Source: an uncultured Collinsella sp. | GTDB taxonomy: Bacteria; Actinomycetota; Coriobacteriia; Coriobacteriales; Coriobacteriaceae | Direction: 5' to 3' | DNA: 47,151 nucleotides | Assembly (NCBI GenBank): GCA_958349325.1 | Contig: CATWCP010000005.1 | Coordinates: forward strand, 1 to 47,151 | In this document: positions 47,146 through 47,151 of the stretch, piece after piece | Layout: each line of letters opens with the position of its first letter | How positions within the stretch are numbered: the stretch's first letter is position 1 | Notes under the pieces: generated by a model | The model's input: the letters and a program-made list of their open reading frames with translations, nothing else | Database searches by the model: none | Told to the model about the DNA's origin: nothing | Translations under genes and position numbers: made by a program

Positions 47146-47151
47146 ATCTGG

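Overview
The window looks like the chromosome of a gut Coriobacteriia species, most probably Collinsella. This is an inference from the GC-rich codon use, the phosphotransferase-rich sugar gene content and the protein style; no rRNA or marker gene is present to prove it. It holds about 43 genes, one tRNA and many repeats. Almost all of it serves uptake and breakdown of galactose-type sugars: N-acetylgalactosamine, lactose or other beta-galactosides, and free galactose.

Region 1 (about 0.6-10.7 kb) is an Aga-type locus: a mannose-family PTS (EIIA, EIIB, EIIC, EIID, with a YajC-like gene inside the operon), a GntR regulator, AgaS sugar isomerase/deaminase and a NagA/AgaA deacetylase. A flavodoxin, a first lacX-lacC pair, a 3' remnant of a second deacetylase gene and a YhcH-family gene follow. 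Region 2 (10.9-14.5 kb) has tRNA-Thr(CGT), an orphan EIIB that lacks its active-site histidine, a MITE-like inverted repeat, galM and a divergent DeoR regulator that is probably LacR.

Region 3 (14.5-29.1 kb) is three tandem modules. Each is a divergent pair: a LacI-family regulator on one side and a lacE (EIICB) plus lacG (6-phospho-beta-galactosidase) operon on the other. The promoter region of each module has its own version of a LacI-type operator. The convergent junctions bordering the modules carry seven copies of a palindromic repeat of about 65 nt. Region 4 (29.3-34.3 kb) holds the single lacF (EIIA), a membrane protein of unknown role, lacA, lacB and a second lacX-lacC pair. Region 5 (34.6-38.9 kb) is a Leloir galKT operon divergent from a fourth LacI regulator.

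Region 6 (39-47.1 kb) has a flavodiiron protein, a second DeoR regulator divergent from a class II tagatose/fructose-bisphosphate aldolase, a Nudix-Vsr fusion protein and a BceAB-type ABC transporter.

Inferred pathway: GalNAc enters as GalNAc-6-P, is deacetylated, and is turned by AgaS into tagatose-6-P. Lactose-type sugars enter through LacE/LacF, LacG releases galactose-6-P, and LacAB makes tagatose-6-P. Both routes meet at LacC (two copies) and then the class II aldolase. Free galactose can go through GalM, GalK and GalT. Shared cis elements tie the locus together: a GntR-type operator at both aga promoters, a TGTTC-N5-TGTTT box at the deoR, lacF and lacA promoters, and a 21-bp-period direct repeat of GGTRARCGGT before the PTS operon, lacF, lacA and all four lacI genes.
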